Shown here one piece after another: positions 60,408 through 64,000 of a stretch of DNA of 64,000 nucleotides; position 1 is the stretch's first letter; each line of letters opens with the position of its first letter. A program made the translations under genes and the position numbers. The notes below the pieces were generated by a model, which was not told the origin of the DNA, did not search any database, and saw only the letters and a program-made list of their open reading frames with translations. This DNA comes from Arthrobacter agilis. Lineage in GTDB: Bacteria; Actinomycetota; Actinomycetes; Actinomycetales; Micrococcaceae. The stretch is from the NCBI RefSeq assembly GCF_006494655.1, contig NZ_VHIM01000001.1, forward strand, positions 1 through 64,000. The letters run 5' to 3'.

Positions 60408-60896
60408 TCAGCCTCCGGTGGTGTCGCCCGCGCCCCGCTTGTGGAGCGCGGCGGCGTCACGCATGGCACGTCGGGCACGCTTGCGGTCCCCGGCCGCGTC
60501 GTACGCGCAGGAGAGCCTGAACCAGCTGCGCCAATTGTCCGGGTCGGCTTCCACCGCGGCCTGGTAGGCGGGGAAGGCCTGGTCGGCGGCAGAGCGGACA
60601 ATGCGACCGGCGGGCGTCCGCGGAAGATCGTCGACGGGCAGTCCGCCCTCGCTGTCGAGCTGCCGTGCCATCCGCTGGGTCTGTGCGCCGAAGAACAGTT
60701 CGCGGATGAGCGCCCAGGCACCGATGCACGGCAGCAGGAGGTAGCCGGCGCCGATGGCCTTGGCGACGGGCTCGGGATCGCCGAGCAGCAGGAAGCTCCG
60801 CTGGAAGGCGACCACGAGCCAGAAGACGAGCAGGGTGGTCACCAGCAGTACGCCGAGCTTGACCCGGTGGGTCCGGTAGAAGTCGACGACGTTCAC
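60408..60896 (-). CDS. Membrane-anchored TPR-like protein
   Basis: Unrecognised protein of 162 aa. Two hydrophobic helices (VKLGVLLVTTLLVFWLVVAF, about 12-31, and AIGAGYLLLPCIGAWALI, about 47-64) are followed by a soluble part with one TPR-like unit, AYQAAVEADPDNWRSWFRLSCAYDAAGD near residues 110-138. GTG 60896 overlaps the dapB stop by four bases (GTGA), so it is translationally coupled to dapB. I recall similar small TPR proteins next to dapB in Arthrobacter relatives, but no function is known. Confidence 0.8.
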   Translation of the reverse strand: MNVVDFYRTHRVKLGVLLVTTLLVFWLVVAFQRSFLLLGDPEPVAKAIGAGYLLLPCIGAWALIRELFFGAQTQRMARQLDSEGGLPVDDLPRTPAGRIVRSAADQAFPAYQAAVEADPDNWRSWFRLSCAYDAAGDRKRARRAMRDAAALHKRGAGDTTGG

Positions 60897-61663
60897 GGGC
60901 GCGGGCCCGCCTGCAGGTCGAGATAGCCGTCGAGGCCGACGGTCAGGCCCGGGTGATGCGACACCGAGCGGATACCGAGGAGGACACCCGGCATGAAGGA
61001 GGCACGGTCGAAGGAGTCGTGGCGGATGGTCAGCTGCTCGCCGGGACCGCCGAGGAGTACCTCCTGGTGTGCCGTGAGTCCCCGCAGCCGCACCGAGTGC
61101 ACGGGCACGCCGTCCACGCGTGCGCCCCTCGCCCCGTCGAGCTGGTCGCGGGTGGCGTCCGGCGCGTCGGGCACCCCCGCGGCCGAACGCTCGGCGGCGA
61201 TGAGCTGCGCAGTCCTCGCGGCCGTGCCGGAGGGGGCATCCACCTTGTCGGGGTGATGCAGTTCGATGATCTCCACCGATTCGAAGTAGCGTGCCGCCGT
61301 CGCGGCGAAGGCCGTGGCGAGGACGGAGCCGAGGGCGAAGTTCGGGGCGATCAGAACGCCGGTCGACGGCGTGCTGCCCAGCAGGGACCGGAGGTCCGCG
61401 AGGCGCTCCACCGTCCAGCCCGTGGTGCCGACCACGGCGTGCATGCCGTGCTCGACGGCGAAGCGGACGTTGTCCGCCGTCGCGTCGGGAACGGTGAGGT
61501 CGACGACGACGGCCGCACCGGCGGACACCAGCGTGTCGAGGGGATCGCTGCGGCCGAGGGCCGCGACGAGATCGAGGTCGGCCGCGGCGCCGATGGACCG
61601 CACGGCCTCGGCTCCCATGCGGCCGCGAGCACCCAGGACGGCCACGGGGAGGAGTTCGGTCAT
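60893..61663 (-). CDS. dapB: 4-hydroxy-tetrahydrodipicolinate reductase
   Basis: Second step of the DAP branch, NAD(P)H-dependent; 256 aa. The nucleotide fold is VAVLGARGRMGAEAVRSI (residues 7-24). The catalytic His-His-Lys region is ELHHPDKVDAPSGTA near 135-149. ATG 61663 is preceded by both GGAGGG and TAGGCT (61671-61676, seven bases upstream), so either a usual or a leaderless start is possible. dapA lies 1.5 kb away across the DUF418 gene. Confidence 0.96.
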   Translation of the reverse strand: MTELLPVAVLGARGRMGAEAVRSIGAAADLDLVAALGRSDPLDTLVSAGAAVVVDLTVPDATADNVRFAVEHGMHAVVGTTGWTVERLADLRSLLGSTPSTGVLIAPNFALGSVLATAFAATAARYFESVEIIELHHPDKVDAPSGTAARTAQLIAAERSAAGVPDAPDATRDQLDGARGARVDGVPVHSVRLRGLTAHQEVLLGGPGEQLTIRHDSFDRASFMPGVLLGIRSVSHHPGLTVGLDGYLDLQAGPRP

Positions 61664-61679
61664 GCCCTCCAGCCTACTG

Positions 61680-62111
61680 TCACGCCCCGGCGCCCACCCA
61701 TTCCACGCTGCCGTCGGCGAAGAACTGCTCCTTCCAGATGGGCACGCGCTCCTTCACGAGGTCCACGAGGTCCGAGCAGGCCCGGAAGGCCTCGCCGCGG
61801 TGCGCCGCCCCGACGGCGGCGACGAGGGCCTGGTCGCCGATCGCGAGCGGACCCACGCGGTGCGCCACCCAGATCCGGATGCCGTCGTGGCGGGCGGCGA
61901 TCTCCTCGGCCACCTCACGGATGATGCGCTCCGCGCTGGGGTGCGCGGAATAGCTCAGGGACGAGACGTCACGTCCGCCGTCGTGGTTGCGCACCACGCC
62001 GCTGAAACCGACCACGGCGCCGCAGTGCGGTGCGTCGACTCCGGCATGGGCCTCCTCGGGCGTGATCGGGGCGTCCGCGACGGCTGCGTGGACGACTTCA
62101 CCGGTGGTCAT
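61680..62111 (-). CDS. moaE: Molybdopterin synthase catalytic subunit
   Basis: Large subunit (143 aa) that builds the dithiolene of molybdopterin with thiocarboxylated MoaD. GAVVGFSGVVRNHDGGRDVSSLSYSAH near residues 31-57 and the active-site region AHRVGPLAIGDQALV and PIWKEQFFADGSVEW near 124-138, with its catalytic Lys, are clear. ATG 62111 has GGAAGG upstream and overlaps the mog gene by 14 bases. moaD is not in the window. Confidence 0.96.
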   Translation of the reverse strand: MTTGEVVHAAVADAPITPEEAHAGVDAPHCGAVVGFSGVVRNHDGGRDVSSLSYSAHPSAERIIREVAEEIAARHDGIRIWVAHRVGPLAIGDQALVAAVGAAHRGEAFRACSDLVDLVKERVPIWKEQFFADGSVEWVGAGA

Positions 62112-62583
62112 TGGTGCCTTCCAGTTGCGAACAGATGTGGTGGATGAGCGGTGAGAGGACGGCGAGCCCGTCGCGCACCCCGCCGGGCGAGCCGGGCAGG
62201 TTGAGGACGAAGGTCGTCCCGGCCGTTCCTGCGAGCCCGCGGCTGAGGACGGCCGTCGGGATGGTGGCTGCGCCGGCGCTGCGGATGGCCTCGACGATCC
62301 CCGGGAGGCTGCGCGTGAGGTATGGGGCGGTCTGCTCGGGGGTGGCGTCGTCGGGGCTGAGGCCCGTCCCGCCGCTCGTGATGAGCACGGCGGGGCGTGC
62401 TTCGAGGGCCCGGCCGATGGCCGCACCCACCGCGTCGCCGTCGGGCACGATGACGGCGTCCGCGACAGCGAATCCGTGGTCGTAGAGCCAGGCGGCGATG
62501 GCAGGGCCGCATTCGTCCTCGTAGGTCCCGGCGGCAGCCCTGGTGGAGGCGATGACGACCGCTGCGGCGCGCAGGGGTGTCAT
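62098..62583 (-). CDS. MogA/MoaB-family molybdopterin adenylyltransferase
   Basis: A 161-aa protein that activates molybdopterin by adenylation before metal insertion. The MoCF signature is [20 protein letters not shown] near residues 69-88, and [16 protein letters not shown] near 128 is the second motif. The nucleotide-binding start is [24 protein letters not shown] 62583 overlaps the moaC stop by four bases. MogA and MoaB cannot be separated from sequence alone. Confidence 0.94.
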   Translation of the reverse strand: MTPLRAAAVVIASTRAAAGTYEDECGPAIAAWLYDHGFAVADAVIVPDGDAVGAAIGRALEARPAVLITSGGTGLSPDDATPEQTAPYLTRSLPGIVEAIRSAGAATIPTAVLSRGLAGTAGTTFVLNLPGSPGGVRDGLAVLSPLIHHICSQLEGTNDHR

Positions 62584-63092
62584 GCGGTCCAGTCCCCACT
62601 CTTGCCACCGGACTTGGACATCACACGCGTCCCGTTGATCACGGCCCGCTTGTCCACGGCCTTGATCATGTCGTAGAGGGTGAGCGCGGCGACGGAGGCG
62701 GCCGTCAGGGCCTCCATCTCGACGCCCGTCAGGGCCGTGGTCCGGACCAGCGCCACCACCCGCACCGAACCGCCCCGGGGCTCGAAATCGACGGTCACCT
62801 TCGAGATCGGGAGGGGATGGCACAGCGGGATGAGCGTGGAGGTCTGCTTGGCGGCCATGATGCCGGCCACCCTCGCGACGGCGAGGGCGTCACCCTTCGG
62901 CAGGGCACCCTCGGCGATGAGCGCGACGACGTCGGCCGTGGTCTCCAGGGTGGATTCGGCGACCGCCTCGCGGACGGTCGGCTGCTTGCCCGAGACGTCG
63001 ACCATCTGGGCGGTGCCGTCCGCCCTGACGTGGGACAGGCCGGGGGCCGGGCCCTGCGGCGGACCGTCGACCGGGACTGCTGGTGTTCTCAC
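62580..63092 (-). CDS. moaC: Cyclic pyranopterin monophosphate synthase
   Basis: Completes the first step of molybdenum-cofactor synthesis with MoaA; 170 aa. The motifs [13 protein letters not shown] near residue 88, [19 protein letters not shown] near 125 and GGKSG at the end are diagnostic. GTG 63092 was chosen because AAAGGA stands seven bases upstream; the longer frame would need a TTG start inside moeA's end. MoaA is not in the window. Confidence 0.95.
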   Translation of the reverse strand: MRTPAVPVDGPPQGPAPGLSHVRADGTAQMVDVSGKQPTVREAVAESTLETTADVVALIAEGALPKGDALAVARVAGIMAAKQTSTLIPLCHPLPISKVTVDFEPRGGSVRVVALVRTTALTGVEMEALTAASVAALTLYDMIKAVDKRAVINGTRVMSKSGGKSGDWTA

Positions 63093-63118
63093 GAGGAGGT
63101 CCTTTCTGCGGATTCCAT

Positions 63119-64000
63119 TCAATCAGGTCGGCGGGCGCCGGTGTCGTCCAGGACGAGGACGTCCTCGACGGCGAACGGGTCGGCTGGGACGGGACCGATC
63201 AGGGTGACCGTCACGGTGTCCCCCGCCTGCAGGGCGGTCACGCCCACGGGCACGTGGACGAGGCAGTTGGAGGCGGCGAGGGCGTGCAGGAGATGCGAGT
63301 CCGGTCCGCCGACCAGCGTCACCTTCCCGCCGCGGAACAGTCCGCGCCGCACCTGGTGCTTGGCTGCGGGACTGTCGAGGGCCTCCAGCAGGACGGCGTC
63401 GAGGTCCGGGCGGGGCGCCGGCACCCCGGTCAGCTGCTGGAGTGCCGGCCGCAGGAACATCTCGAAGGAGACGATGGCACTCACGGGATTGCCGGGAAAC
63501 CCGAGGAAGGGAATTCCCGAGATGGTCCCGTGCGCCTGCGGTCCGCCCGGCTGCAGCGCGACCGAGGAGAACTCCACACTGCTGCCGGCCAGCGCCTGCT
63601 TGACCACCTCGTAGGCGCCCTGGCTGATGCCTCCGGTACTGAGCACGAGGTTCGTGCTGCCCGCGGTGATGGCGGCGAAGGCGCGTTGGAGGACGGCGGG
63701 GTCGTCACCGAGGAGCCGGTGACGCTCGACGTCGGCACCGGCCTCGACCAGGGCGGCCTCGAGGAGGGTCGTGTTGGCGTCGTAGATCGTCCCGGGCGCG
63801 AGCGGCGCCCCGGGTTCGGCCACCTCGTCCCCCGTGGACAGCAGGAGAACGCGGAAACGGGGCCGCACCGGGACGGTTCCGACGCCGCAGGCCGCCAGCA
63901 GCCCGAGCTGCGCGGGTCCGAGGATCGTGCCTGCGACGAGCGCTGCCTCCCCCGCGGCGATGTCGCTGCCGGCCCGCCGCACGAACCTGCCGTGCTCGGT
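63119..64000 (-). CDS. moeA: Molybdopterin molybdenumtransferase, 5' end missing
   Basis: C-terminal 293 or so residues of MoeA, which inserts molybdenum into adenylated molybdopterin. The frame remains open to the right edge, so the start is outside the window. Visible: [18 protein letters not shown] of domain II, the MoCF domain with LLLSTGDEV and [23 protein letters not shown], and the C-terminal beta domain with VHVPVG. It is the first known gene of the leftward moeA-moaC-mog-moaE cluster, with 26 bases to moaC. Confidence 0.95.
   Translation of the reverse strand, partial: TEHGRFVRRAGSDIAAGEAALVAGTILGPAQLGLLAACGVGTVPVRPRFRVLLLSTGDEVAEPGAPLAPGTIYDANTTLLEAALVEAGADVERHRLLGDDPAVLQRAFAAITAGSTNLVLSTGGISQGAYEVVKQALAGSSVEFSSVALQPGGPQAHGTISGIPFLGFPGNPVSAIVSFEMFLRPALQQLTGVPAPRPDLDAVLLEALDSPAAKHQVRRGLFRGGKVTLVGGPDSHLLHALAASNCLVHVPVGVTALQAGDTVTVTLIGPVPADPFAVEDVLVLDDTGARRPD

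Overview
The window is GC-rich and densely coded, with many GTG starts, 1-, 4- and 8-base gene overlaps and few gaps. Gene content and order point to an actinobacterium, most likely an Arthrobacter-type member of the Micrococcaceae. Supporting signs are the gene string infC-rpmI-rplT-rRNA methyltransferase / pheST / argCJBDFRGH / mpg-apt-tyrS, the actinobacterial lexA, recA-recX-miaB-miaA-dapF and clgR-pgsA-ftsK-rnj-dapA neighbourhoods, and an rRNA-operon leader at the left edge. I see no prophage, insertion sequence, CRISPR array or tRNA gene. This is chromosomal core with small accessory inserts.

Layout. 1-5300: tyrS, a HelD-like RNA polymerase motor, apt and a 3-methyladenine glycosylase run leftwards towards an rRNA operon lying off the left edge. 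5382-7556: a rightward alkylation-repair pair (Ada/AlkA fusion and O6-alkylguanine transferase). 7643-10683: an ABC exporter and an SDR oxidoreductase. 10735-19532: the complete leftward arginine pathway with its regulator ArgR inside the operon and two ARG boxes over the argC promoter. 19638-27670: a quinone oxidoreductase, pheST, a small HExxH protein, pyroglutamyl peptidase, a radical SAM protein under an SOS box, a Nudix hydrolase and a small acidic protein. 27897-34402: two MFS transporters flanking the infC translation operon, whose IF-3 appears to start at AUU. 34430-38836: SseB-like protein and hisA/priA, a two-helix membrane peptide, hisH, hisB, hisC.

38985-50967 is rich in DNA repair and tRNA modification: a LysM division-suppressor-like protein divergent from lexA over two LexA boxes, a DinG-type helicase, HflX, an RsmC-like methyltransferase, dapF, miaA, miaB, recX, recA and a DUF3046 protein. 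51188-64000: a MarR regulator, ClgR, a CinA domain, PgsA, FtsK, RNase J, dapA, an acyltransferase-like membrane protein, a TPR protein, dapB and a molybdenum-cofactor cluster (moaE, mog, moaC, moeA) that runs off the right edge.

Three themes link the genes. First, an SOS circuit: LexA-type boxes lie before lexA, the LysM gene, recA and the radical SAM gene. Second, amino-acid pathways are compact operons (arg, his, dap). Third, about sixteen transcription units have a TANNNT -10 hexamer 6-7 bases before their start codon, as expected for leaderless mRNAs. No wholly new system is evident. The points most worth testing are the AUU-started infC with its nested leader hairpins, the tandem ARG boxes on a leaderless promoter, and a 20-bp hairpin inside the SseB gene.
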